A stretch of DNA of 64,000 nt from Dichetophora obliterata (Eukaryota > Arthropoda > Insecta > Diptera > Sciomyzidae). A program made the translations under genes and the position numbers. The notes beneath the pieces are model-generated. The model saw nothing but the letters and a program-made list of their open reading frames with translations. It was not told the DNA's origin and searched no databases. The stretch spans positions 93,644,213 to 93,708,212 of the forward strand of contig OY986437.1 of assembly GCA_963920525.1 (NCBI GenBank), written 5' to 3'. Positions 22,518 through 33,244 of this stretch are shown piece after piece. The stretch's first letter is position 1, and each line of letters opens with the position of its first letter.

Positions 22518-23292
22518 GTGCAAATGGATCTAAAAATTCTATCGAGTTCCTTTCTAAAACTCAAATTGAGAGTAAGCTTTGGAAACAAGATAGTCAAAGT
22601 GTGTTTCAAAATAAAAATTAAAATCAAAGTAGGATCCAAGGTCTTTAATTTGATAGACTCTTGCAAAATTCAAATTAGAGTTATAAATGTAGTCAAACAT
22701 AAAGGGTAAATTTAGCTACAACCTTTACAAGAACTATTTAGTTTGGCCCTAGAGGAAATATTTAGGGCGACTTTTTAAAAAATGCTGTCATTTTCAATCT
22801 TTTGATCACCGTAGCGGGAGAAAATTGTAACCAAACTTTATAATAAATGTTGTTAAGTAACTTTATTAATATGCACTTTAATTTTTGTTTCCAATAAAAT
22901 GTGACCAGATAACTTGACACCGACTGAAAAGGACTATTTTTTGTGCCACCTAGCGAGAAGAAGATGAATTTTAAAAAAGTGTACTTTGGAATACTATTTT
23001 TTATAATATTTACGTAAAAAAATGTTGAAGTCTCTATGTATTACAGTCTTTTCACAATAAATATCAACGCTAGTTGAATTTATATTGAAAATTCATTATT
23101 ACTTCACATTTTACGCCATAACTTCTGAACCCTTGAAGAGCACACTTTCATTTTATATCGTTGAAAAGGTAATGGAACGTTAAACAAATGAAAATTATGC
23201 AAATGAATAAAAATTTTTGCGATATTGCTGGCATGGTTTTAAATTTTTAAGTTAAGAATGGATTAATTTACTGCAATTTATTCAAAAATTTT
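22518..23292. other. No gene seen
   Basis: The ORF 22518-22709 has a repetitive Lys/Ile-rich composition (KIKIKVGSKV) arising from two related TCAAATT(A/G)GAG-type segments near 22560 and 22670. Nothing else was recognised. Confidence 0.3.
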
Positions 23293-23724
23293 AGGGTGAT
23301 CCAATACGAGGTCCCTTTCTCAACTGAGTTGTTTTGACAGCTTTGTCGGCCTTTGTAGTCTAGTGGAGAGTGCGCTAGACTCTCAACCCAAAGGTCCCTG
23401 GTTCGAATCCGGGCTCGGGCATGGTTCTTTTCACTTTCTTTGTTCTTTCTTTGTCCTACATTAAAGAATTATGGAAAACTAAATCCACAACTAAATTGTG
23501 GAAAATGTGAAGGAATGGAACAACTAAGGGCTTGAAATGCTTGCCGAGGTTAAGGCATAACACTAGCTTCGGTTAAAAAGCAATTCGAATTGTTTTTCAC
23601 GGTTGCTTCGCCTAATCAATAATTCACGTATGGTTTCCAATCAATTCCTCTAAATAATCTATCCCTTTCCTTTCAGGTTAAAGACCAAACCTTGTTTGTA
23701 TAAGGCGCAAGCCTTGGTTCTTTG

Positions 23725-23756
<32 letters not shown>

Positions 23757-24069
23757 GCTATGTGTTAAATGGCTTGCCTCATATGACGTTTGTGCTCAGT
23801 ATCCAACACCACTCAATCATGAATTACGACACTTACTCCTGAACAACGTTTTCGCCGATTTCGAATTTTGTCAAAATTTGAAAATTGGACCCACAAAATG
23901 GACCATTTAAGAGCTAGTCGTGGGCATCATTTGAACGAAATAATTTTTAAACATTGAGTTGTAGGAACCGAACTATCATTCCAAATAAAGATTTTCATAT
24001 AAAGATTTAAATTGATTTTTATGTATTTTATTTAGAAAACATAGTAAGAAGATTTTATTGGATCACCCT
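23293..24069. mobile_element. TIR element (AGGGTGATCCAAT ends) split by a SINE
   Basis: Perfect 13-bp inverted ends AGGGTGATCCAAT (23293-23305) and ATTGGATCACCCT (24057-24069). The interior is interrupted from about 23348 to 23753 by a tRNA-derived SINE. The remaining element DNA is about 370 bp. Tc1/mariner-like by appearance; a clean TA duplication is not visible (flanks TTTT and TTAT). The ORF 23722-23910 starts inside the SINE poly(A) tract and is an artefact. Confidence 0.7.
23348..23753 (+). mobile_element. tRNA-derived SINE with poly(A) tail
   Basis: The head resembles a tRNA: an A box around GTAGTCTAGTGG and a B box GGTTCGAATCC, with CTC at the anticodon position if aligned to tRNA-Glu. 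The acceptor and anticodon stems do not pair properly, so it is not a working tRNA gene. A tRNA-unrelated body follows, ending in a 21-base A run (23733-23753). It sits inside the AGGGTGATCCAAT element. Confidence 0.85.
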
Positions 24070-24511
24070 TTATTTTCACATTAAAAAAGACAAAAGAACC
24101 TTTCATATTTATGAAATTCATATCTAAATTGACTGAGCTATATTGTCTTAAAATAAACCCTACTTTGGCATTCTCATGGCTGTGGGTCCGCTCAAAAAAA
24201 GGCTTAAAATCTCAAACTCCGGATTTGGTTTTCTAAACAATAAACCAATTTAAGAAGAAAATTTGGGCTAAATCGGAGATGGTCAGTGCAACTGATATTA
24301 TACTTCAACAATTTGTTCATGCTTTGACGAAATTTGTTTAATGCAAATTTTGATTACAAAAATTGCTTGAATTTCTTTTTTAATTTTGTATGAAAAAACA
24401 TGCATTTATATTAAAGGCATTGTGTTAAATTTTAAAACGTGAATCACTGATGGAATCAGACAAATTAACATTTTTTTAATTGATATTCTACGAAAATCTA
24501 AATGGAAAAAG

Positions 24512-24610
24512 TACAGAGAGAAAAAATCAATTATTCTACGCTTGAATCAAGCAAATAGTTAGGCTATCAGTTTACACTCGAGCATAAATTTCTCAATTCA
24601 ATTGTATTTG
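24512..24610 (+). mobile_element. Terminal fragment of a CAGAGAGAAAAA element
   Basis: CAGAGAGAAAAAATCAATTA, followed by ATTCTACGCTTGAATCAAGC and CTATCAGTTTACACTCGAGC, matches the inverted end at 33885-33958. It is preceded by TA. The opposite end was not found, so this copy looks truncated. Confidence 0.55.
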
Positions 24611-24954
24611 GGTCATTTTTACAAATTTTTTCAAACACATGTAGTGTGTTTAGTGGACACTTTGAGGTATACCTACAGCCTTTAGAATTCATCGAACGAA
24701 GATAAAATATACGTCAAAATATCAGCTATGTCAGTGAATCAGTAAAAGACACAAAAATTTAACTATTTGTCACTTATTTAATAAAATCACAAAAAAAAAA
24801 TCTAAGAACAAAAAACTACAATTCTTGTTGTTATCGTTGTCGTATCAATGGTTATTGTGCTGCTTGTGTTGTTATTAATATGTTAATAATTTAATAAAAT
24901 TCACATAAATAAATATATATTTTTTGCTTTCGTGTTTTTCATTTCTCAGTTCTC

Positions 24955-25645
24955 AGTCATACGGATCCGTTTCGAATTCAAGATGAACTTACTCTTCGTA
25001 TATTTTATCCGAAACGGATTGCGTTTCTCGGATCCTTTTTTGTATGGGATTCCTTTTAAAAATACAAATTGCTTTTCCCCATTTTTTGGGAATCGTCTCG
25101 GACTCGGAACGAATTTTATCCATTTTTCATATACGAATCTGTTTCGGACTCTTTTTCGATTCCAGACGAACTCTTTTTTTTAAATAATGCGAATTCGCGA
25201 CGGATTCTTTTTTTAAATAATTTGGAATTTAGAACAAAAAGGCTTATACTAGATTCCAAATTTTTTTTTCATTTTAGTTTTTACATTCTTGCATATGACA
25301 TTATGAATAAATAATAAAATGAAAATTAGTTTTAATGATTTTAACAATGTTAGTGAGTTCAAGGAACACTCCTAGGTTTGGGTTATTTAAAAGTTTGGGT
25401 AAGGAAGTTATTTAAAATATAAATAAGCATATTGTATTTCATATTCCTTATGCATTGAAAATAAAACAAAAGATTTGATAACAACTTGAAAACTGCTTTT
25501 TATTTAAACGTTCTGACCATTGTTTTGACAAGTTTACAACGGGTTCGAAACGGTTTCGTTCAAAACGGGTCCGTCGAAACATAAAAGAGCGAAATACTCA
25601 CTGACGGACTCGTAACGGGTTCGATATGGATCCGCATTCATTTTT
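24955..25645. repeat. Region of repeated CGGATCCGTTTCGAA-like words
   Basis: Words such as ACGGATCCGTTTCGAATTC, CGAAACGGATTGCG and GGGTTCGAAACGG recur in both orientations, with inverted-looking ends near 24958 (ATACGGATCCGTTTCGAA) and 25640 (GGGTTCGATATGGATCCGC). A degenerate TIR element is likely. The ORFs 24932-25183 and 25069-25314 are Phe-rich readings of this repeat. Confidence 0.45.
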
Positions 25646-25730
25646 GTGTACATTTGGGGTGTTTTTGTTGTGTTCCTTCAGCAAGATTAATACAATAAAT
25701 CATACAGATGGTTGCTACAGAGCCAGTAAA

Positions 25731-25841
25731 GCGGGGTTCACATTAACACTCCTGAGTGACACTCAAAAATTCAACCACAAAAATTTCTGTGGTTGACTGT
25801 TGGATGACGAAGCGAATCATTATCGCTAATGTGTTCTCCGC
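25731..25841. mobile_element. 111-bp MITE with TTAA-type flanks
   Basis: Inverted ends GCGGGGTTCACATTA (25731) and the complement of GCGGAGAACACATTA (to 25841), 12 of 15. It is flanked by TAAA on the left and TTAA on the right, consistent with a decayed TTAA target duplication as used by piggyBac or Kolobok elements. Confidence 0.6.
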
Positions 25842-25845
25842 TTAA

Positions 25846-26989
25846 TTAGCAAAATAAATTGTATTACTGCTAAGCAAAAGACTGCGCATGGTCGATGTCA
25901 GAGATCTGCAATGAGTACTAATAAAATTAGTACACTAAAGTCATAAGCCAAAACTATTGATGCAAATGTGTACTCATACCAACTCAACAAAATACTTTGA
26001 CTCATTCCTACAAAAACCAAAAAAATACTCGTAGTACTAATGCCCTCATGTGTGTCCCAGTGCACGTACTTGAAAAACATTTTTAGCGGTAAATTGGATT
26101 AAAAAAGTGTGGTAGATTGAAATAAAATGCGCCAGATTTAATATTTCATACTAGAAGTAAATTTATATTTTATTAAAAAAAATATGCATAACATAGTTTA
26201 CAAAAATAGCATATATTCAATATAAAAAACAAAAATATATTAAAAACAAACAAACTTTCAGTCAATAAAACAAAAATAATATGGAACAAATCTTGTTCAG
26301 GGGCAGAAGCCTAATTTTATTTTAAATATGTTTTTACCCCCTTAATCCGCCAATGGTGACCTACTGGTCTGTGAGACCGGGTGTGTTAAAAAATTCGAAT
26401 AACTTTATTCTCTTTAAACGTGCACAGCTAGAGCAAAACTGACGCCAGAAATGAAATCCTCGTATCCGAATAAACCTAAAACTGGTCTCACATTTATACG
26501 TTTTATACAAAAATTATTTGTACAAAATTCTTTAAGAAAAAATTTACAAAATTCAAGGTTTAATAAAAAAAAAACCCTATCGCCCCCTTTTTTTTAATAA
26601 CTTTTTATGTATGATCCGATAATCGCCCAAGCAGCATAAACTGATGGTGCTCTATTTTTCATGGGAGAGGAAAATAAGTATGAGTGAGTTGAGTATTATT
26701 TTGTGTTCTGCTTTCGGTGATGCATTTTGCTGATTTCTTCACTTTTTCGTGTGAGAAAATGAATGAGTTGAGTATTATTTTATTTTATACTTTTTTCAAA
26801 ACAGTAATTTTTTATTTTGGCACGTGTGTCCGAACACTTACAATATAATTTGGATTTTAATTCCGTCAGTTATTGTTTGTTTTGATAAACATTAACAAAA
26901 AAATTCGGACTTTGCTATATTAAATTTTTGTGGCTAAATTCTTCCTTTATTAATTTTTTTTGCGCGGAACTAAAATTAACTCTAAGACA
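25846..26989. other. No gene seen
   Basis: AT-rich. Related GAGTTGAGTATTATTTT segments occur twice near 26686 and 26765. The ORF 25898-26080 is unsupported. Confidence 0.3.
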
Positions 26990-26997
26990 GCGCTGGG

Positions 26998-27885
26998 CGC
27001 CCCATAGCTCACTGAGCGCTCTCTGAGCGTAACTTTTCACATGTACACAAAACTCACAACAGAAGAGAATATAATACAGTCGTTCGCTGACGGTGATGCT
27101 ATGAAGACCTATGTCGAAAATTTTATGTACTTTCTTAAAAACCAACTTTTTGGTTTGTAGACTCATATTGCCTATTAAGATTCTTTGCAGTATTTTTCAT
27201 ATTATTAAAATTTTGATACTAAATTTTATGAGGTTTTGATTATAGTTTTAATGATTCGTATGTATTAGGATTTAATAATATTAAAACAAAAACAGAACTG
27301 AAAAATAATGTTTGACTCTTGATCGGAATGTGACTTCTGTTCTGCAGAGAACCTTTCTTGCGAAGCAGAATGTGTAATTTTTCACTGCAAGCAAACTGAT
27401 ATAATTTATTTACTTAGAAGAAAATGCTGGGGCAATAATGACATGGAAGAAATAGTAAACAATACCGATGACTAAAAATAAAGTCTAAACAACTATTACA
27501 GTATTTGTGGGGGTATAAACATACAAACTTAAAAACCTAGATAATTGTGGCAACTATTTAGCTCAGTGTGCGCTATTCGAGAGCGCACCAATACTAACAA
27601 AACAAAATAAAATCAGCAATTAAATACAAAATATATAAACTTTTTGCTTGAAGTTATGTTAACACCTTTCAATTGTGTTTCAGTACGAGTGACACATCAG
27701 TTCGATTTGCTTTCACTTTCATCAAAAGTAGGAAGACCTTCTACTACTTTCACTATTCGATGTGGATGACAATCATCTTTATTTTAAAGATGAAACTCAA
27801 TTTACATTTTTCAAATCAGATGATTCATCCAAAGTGATCAATAATAGTGATTCGTGTAAATTCGCCTTTAGAATTCCTAGCCCTG
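26998..27885 (-). mobile_element. Non-autonomous hAT (CAG-GCTGGGC family), copy 1
   Basis: Ends CAGCGCTGGGC (26998) and CTAGCCCTG (to 27885), flanked by CTCTAAGA (26990-26997) and CTCTAAGT (27886-27893), an 8-bp target duplication with one change. The body matches 35515-36241 in inverted orientation, including a subterminal GCTCACTGAGCGCTC hairpin and TGCGCTATTCGAGAGCGCA. About 250 bp near the right end is a foreign TTAA-type MITE fragment. The minus ORF 26915-27166 crosses the left edge and is not a gene. Confidence 0.85.
27618..27866 (-). mobile_element. Fragment of the GGCGAATTTACAC MITE inside hAT copy 1
   Basis: On the minus strand it starts GGCGAATTTACACGAATCAC at 27866, next to TTTA. 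It then follows the 55975-56418 element (GATGAATCATCTGATTTG, AGGTCTTCCTACTTTTGATG) until about 27618. Only one terminus is present, so part of the MITE and about 9 bases of the hAT were lost. Confidence 0.75.
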
Positions 27886-28130
27886 CTCTAAGTACTTAAA
27901 TCATTCCACTAAACTCTTGATGCTTATTGGTGTTGTGAGTCATTACAGTTCAGTACACTAAATCTATTGACTCAATGAGAGAACTGAACACTGCACTAAC
28001 TCAAATCAGCAGAAAACTTATCCTTGGTTTCTCACTTGCTGTGTGTGCCGCACAGAGCCAAAAACCACCAATAATATTACCTAATTGAGCTATTTTATTA
28101 GGTTTTCTTATTAATACTACCAAGCTATTA

Positions 28131-30530
28131 GGTATAGAGATTTTAAAAATATTAATTATTCAGAACTAGCGAATGCTGTTGTAAATATCGACTGGAGTAC
28201 CGTTTACAGAACGGCTTCAGCTGATGAGCAAGTTAGCTTCCTAGAAAGCAATTTAAATTATTTGTTTGATGAATATGCTCCACTAATATGTAAACAGGTC
28301 AAGAGACAAAAGCGACCTTTGTTTAATAATAATATTAAACAACTCATAGTTCTTCGTGGCAGGGCATACAAGAGATGGAAGCTATTCAAAACAGCGGAAA
28401 TTTACAATGAATTTAAAAACATGCGAAAAATGGTAGTAAAAGAAATACATTCGGCAAAATCGTCTTACTACAGTCATAAGTTTGGTAACGCTGCAGGAAG
28501 TAAACAAAGGTGGAGAGAAATTCGTAGCATTGGGATAGGAAAACGCAAGACAAGTGGCGTAGAAATTGCCGAAGTCAACGATTTGAATAACAAATTCGTT
28601 AATTTTCCCATGCCAGTAGTCACAAGTAACTCGTACCTTGATGTCGCTAGTACTGTTACACAAGGCGGCCCTTTCAGTTTTCATTGCATTGATCAAGCTG
28701 ATGTACTTGAAAGCATACTAACGATCAAATCAAATGCTATAGGTTTAGATGGGTTACACCCAATTTTCTTTAAAATTTTACTTCCAAAAATTCTTCCATA
28801 TGTTACACACATTTTCAACACTGCAATAACCTCCTCAACTTTTCCAGCAAGCTGGAAAAAAGCAAAAATTATACCGATACCCAAGTCCGTCAATGAGTAT
28901 AGACCCATTGCTATTTTACCATTTGTCTCTAAAGCTTTTGAGCGAATTTTACATAAGGAGATCAACACATTTATTTTAGATAACAACTTATTAACAATTC
29001 GACAGTCAGGTTTTAGACCAAAACGCAGCTGCATTACTGCGCTGGTCGACGTTGTCGAAGATATACGAATCTGCCCTGGACAACAACTTAGTCACTTTTT
29101 TGGTACTTTTAGATCACTCAAAGGCCTTTGACACCGTCGATCACTCAATATTGCAAACGAAGTTAGCTAAATTATTTAATTTTAATCATACTGCTGTAAA
29201 TCTTCTGGGTTCATATCTTTCTTCTAGGTCACAATCAGTATGTTCAGGTAATTCAGCATCGGATTTTCTCCCAATCAGTAGAGGTGTGCCGCAAGGCTCA
29301 ATCCTGGGTCCACTGTTGTTTTCATTGTATATTAATGATCTTCCTGATGTTTTGTATAATTGCTCCATACACATGTATGCTGACGATGTGCAGTTATATA
29401 AAAGCTGCAACCGCAATGCTATTAGCAACTGTGTCAGTCTAGTTAATAACACTCTTAGCGACATTCATCAATGGGCGACGCGAAATGGGCTGTGCTTAAA
29501 CCCAAAGAAATCTAAATGTCTTGTGATATCCAAGCGGCCAATAGATATGACTGATGCCCCAAAATTGGCTTTAGGCAATTGCAACATTGAATATGTAGAA
29601 ACAGCGAAAAACTTGGGTATTACATTCAATCGCACACTGTCCTGGAATAATCACATCAACTCAGTCACTGGAAGGGTTTATAATATGCTACGCGAATTAT
29701 GGGCAACGCAATACTTCACCCCGACAAGCATCAGAATCCTACTTGCTAAAACATATCTTGTTCCAACTTTGCTTTATGGTTGAGAAATATTTGCAAACTG
29801 CGACTATTCTAGCAAGCAAAGACTGAATGTCGTATTTAATAGTATCGCAAGGTATGTTTTCGGATTGCAACGTAGAGATCATGTTTCTCATCACGCCAAA
29901 AAATTGTATGGTTTGACCTTCGAAAATCTGCTTAAATTTCGTACGTTGGTTTATTTATTCAAAGTCATAACAACAGCTGAACCCTCTTATCTATTTGAGA
30001 AAATTACTTTCGCGCGGTCATGTCGGGTAAAATCGGTAATTCCAAGGCGCTATTCGTGCTTAACTTCAGAGCGGCAATTTTTTGTTTTTTCTACGCGTCT
30101 CTGGAACGCACTTCCTACTCAACTAAGATTTATTAGTAACGTAGTGCAATTTAAAAATCAGCTAACGCAGTACCTTTCATCGTTGCAATAATAATTCGAA
30201 TAATAGTTTAATATCTTATTCTTAAGTTTTTTGTTATGGAACATTTTTGCGATATTTTTTGTTTTAATGTTAAAATTTTAGTGTCAAGCTACAAATATGT
30301 ATAGTTTTAAGAACATTTACGTTATTGCTACTTAGAAACTTTGTTGCTAATTCATGTTTTAATAGCATTGTATAATGGCTAGTGTTTTATTAAATTATTT
30401 TAGTTATTATTTTACAAATTTTTTATACTTTTAAACTCATGAAGCTGGTGCTGTCATATAAGATCTCGGTCTTGTTGTGCTAGCTAGTCTATACCAATAA
30501 ATAAAATAAAATAAATAAATAAAATAATAA
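28131..30530 (+). mobile_element. 5'-truncated non-LTR retrotransposon (CR1/Jockey-like)
   Basis: It consists of the reverse-transcriptase ORF, a 3' untranslated region from 30192, and a (TAAA)n-type tail at about 30497-30530. The endonuclease domain and 5' end are missing, as is usual for LINE insertions copied incompletely. It lies inside the CACAGAGCCAAAA element. Confidence 0.85.
28133..30191 (+). pseudogene. LINE reverse transcriptase ORF, one frameshift and one stop
   Basis: Codons are open from 28133 (YRDFKNINYSELANAVVNID), before any ATG, to the shift near 29055-29070. They continue in the next frame through 29783, meet TGA at 29784 where LLYGW would be expected, and run on in the same frame to 30191. 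Reverse transcriptase blocks are [31 protein letters not shown] (first catalytic Asp), [29 protein letters not shown] (catalytic YADD) and [17 protein letters not shown]-terminal domain follows. The pattern fits the CR1/L2/Jockey group; the exact clade is not resolved. With only two lesions in about 690 codons it is a relatively recent, now inactive, insertion. The endonuclease is absent. Confidence 0.9.
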
Positions 30531-30899
30531 GAATTTTCCATAGAGAAATCTTTTTAATTCCATAGAGAAAATCTTATTAAAAATTTACAACTACTATCAA
30601 ACATTTTTAAATACAATTTCTTATTAAATGAATGAAATGATGTGGTAATCTTATAAATAATTTACTTTGATAAGAAAATCTTTTGCTCACCCTCTAAAGT
30701 TTAAGAAGAGACCACCTTAAATTAATAAGAAAATCTTTTTTCTGCTTTTATAAGATTTTCTTATTAAACACCCTTTTAAGTAGATAATAACAGTGAAAAT
30801 GCTACTAATTCTTTGCTTTCAGTCGTAATTGTGAAGTGAATTCATTAAGTTTATGTGCATTTTATGGATTTAATTTATTGAAAGTAAAATAAAAATATG

Positions 30900-31092
30900 T
30901 GATAACGGATAATGATACTTATGTTCCTGAACTAGTTTTTGACGAAGCTGAAATTCTGGAAACTCAAGCCATATTTCAGTCGTGGGGCTTGAGTTACTCA
31001 ATTTCTAAAAATGTATGGAGTAAACTCGAAGGAAGTTCTTCAAAAAATGGAGATTGAGAATGCCGCCACTTTCTTTGAAGGCCTCAAAAGGT
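30900..31092 (+). pseudogene. SAM-like exon remnant
   Basis: An open stretch reads PELVFDEAEILETQAIFQSW, then GLS; after a one-base shift it gives QFLKMYGVNSKEVLQKMEIE followed by NAATFFEGLK. A possible splice donor follows (AAAAG|GTAATT at about 31091). The W-G-L, N-G-V-x-x-x-x-V-L-x-x-M pattern resembles a SAM domain (inference from pattern only). It lies in the right part of the CACAGAGCCAAAA element and may be a leftover first exon of its former coding region. Confidence 0.35.
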
Positions 31093-31596
31093 AATTTATA
31101 TTTTAACAGATATATTTTATATATACATATACAAATTTTATTTCCTAATAAATTGCAATAAACCATCAAAATGTCTTTTTATTTAATATTACAGGCAATT
31201 AAAATTTTATTTCTAGGTGAAAGGTTAATAAGATTCCGTTTTGATTTAAAAATATTTCCATATTAAAATTTAAAAAGAAATCCCATTAAATCAATAAGAT
31301 GTCCTTATTAAATTTAAAATATAAATTGTATTAAATCTATAAGATTTCTTCTTAAAAACCAAGAAGTTGAGTTCTTATAAAAAACAATAAGATTCTTCTT
31401 AAAATTATGTGGTTTGCCTAATAAAAAAAACTCAGAGTTTTAATAGATTCTCTCTATTGTTTTAATAAGACAATCTTCTTGGATGAAAAAGATAGAGAAA
31501 TTTTATTGATTTTCTTCTATTTTATCAGGTTGTTTTGGCTCTGTGCTAAAAATATATTTTGTTTTCTAAAATTTAAATTAAATATTAATAGCCATA

Positions 31597-31838
31597 TTCT
31601 GGCAAATTAACAATTGTTAAGTATTTTTACATTTCTATGTGTTTGATGTTTTCAAAACAAAATTTGGAGCTCAGAAAACCAAATTTTTTAATGAAATTGT
31701 TAATAACTGAAAAGCAATTGGCAATTTTTATCAAAATTTATTATTTTTGAGCTTCAAATTGTGTTTTGAAATCAAAAAATTACAAAAAACACATAGAAAT
31801 ATTCAATATACTGGTTAACAATTGTTAATTTGCCAGAA
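31597..31838. mobile_element. 242-bp MITE with perfect TIRs, TA target
   Basis: Inverted ends TTCTGGCAAATTAACAATTG plus TTAA (31597-31620) and the exact complement (31815-31838), flanked by TA on both sides. The interior also has inverted similarity (ACATTTCTATGTGTTTG against AAAACACATAGAAAT; GGAGCTCA against TGAGCTTC). Tc1/mariner-type MITE. Confidence 0.85.
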
Positions 31839-31972
31839 TAGAGCTGTAAGTATGTATATCGTCACCTAATAGAATTTTGTTAATAAAAACATCGTTTGTA
31901 GTTGCAGCAGTGCAAAATTTTGCAGTAATATGTATTTTGATACAGTGCATCATAATCAACAAAAAAAAAAAT

Positions 31973-33244
31973 TGAGTTACAAAGAATTTAGTTTTAGGCC
32001 GCTGTTAGAGTAAAATTAATTTTGCTAAGTAACGGCTTGTTAAAATTTCTTGATTTTTTAGTCAAGTACTCTTAATACACGTTTAAGTACAAAAATATTT
32101 TTTTTAATTTTTTCTTTTATAAAAAACTAAAAAAAAAATCTCTGGATCACATAAAAATTTTTTTAAAAAATTTAACAAATTTGTACAAATTTAAAAATAA
32201 TACAAAAAAGAAAAATTATGTATTCTCGATTAACAATTTTGTTATGAAATGTTTTAAACCTGCACTACCTGTCTTGAGCGAGCCATAAGAGCACTTAACA
32301 ATGGAATGATTTGTACAAACTAGAGGGAATAAAATATTTTTATGACATTTTAATGCTTTAGGCACAGAAAAAACAAAAAAGGGGGTTTAAAAATATTTGG
32401 ACAAGTGGGCGTGACACCTCCCATACAAATGGATATTACTTTTCGCAATATTTGAAAAACTAGGTAAGTCATTGTAAGAGGAACTCAGGCAGTCATCAAG
32501 TGCAAGACTCAAAGGAAATGTGCCAAAAGAAGGCGTGATTAGATAAGTGGGAGTGGTGCCTCCCATACAAATGGATCACATTTTTGTCAATATCTGGAGA
32601 ACCAGTAATTCCACAACAACAAAAACTTAGGCAATCATTAAATAGGTCATTTGAAGGATATTTGTCAAATTTCCTTTAAAGGATACACTTGATGACTGCC
32701 TAAGTTTCTGTTGTCATGGCTTAACTGGTTTTTCAGATATTGCGAAAAATAAGATCCATTTGTATGGGAGGTGCTACGCCCACTAATCCAAATATTAAAA
32801 AAAACCCTTTTTTGTGCTTTTCTGTGCCTAAAGCACTAATAACTTCATCAAAATAATATATTCTCTCTAGTTTGTACCAATCATTCCATTGTGCAGTGCT
32901 CTTATGGCTCGCACAAGACAGGTAGTGCAGATTTAAAACATTTCATAACAAACTTGTTTATGGAAAATACATAATTTTTTTTTATATTATTTTTAAATTT
33001 GTAAAAAGATGTAATATTTTTTTAAATTTTTTATGTGATCCAGAACGTTTTTTTTTTTGAATTTATTTATAAAAAACTTATTAATTTTAAAGAAAAAAAA
33101 ACATGTTATGAAAAAAATCATTTTTGTAATTTAACGTGCATTAAAAGTACTTGACCCAAAAAGCAATAAACTTTAACAAGCCGTTACTTAGCAAAATTAA
33201 TTTAACTTAAAAAGTGGTCTAAAACTAAATTCTTTGTAACTCAT
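31973..33244. mobile_element. 1.27-kb foldback element with long arms
   Basis: Starts TGAGTTACAAAGAATTTAGT; the right end is the complement. Arms extend to the centre near 32655. Matching internal words include TTTTGCTAAGTAACGGCTTG, CCTGTCTTG(A/T)GCGAGCCATA and CTCCCATACAAATGGAT. The left arm holds this last block twice (about 32398 and 32542) while the right arm has it once. No coding capacity. Confidence 0.85.

Larger units (their letters stand above)
28051..31545. mobile_element. TIR element (CACAGAGCCAAAA ends) interrupted by a LINE
   Basis: The left end is CACAGAGCCAAAAACCACC (28051) and the right end the complement of CACAGAGCCAAAACAACC (to 31545). The right part (30531-31545) contains many palindromic TTAATAAGATTTTCTTATTAA-like words that also occur at 28100. 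A LINE occupies about 28131-30530. Target duplication not seen (flanks GTGTGCCG and CTAAAAAT). Confidence 0.65.

Noticed and set aside
23348..23421. Apparent tRNA gene (good A and B boxes)
   Set aside because: The acceptor and anticodon stems do not pair, and it continues into a body with a poly(A) tail, so it is a SINE head.
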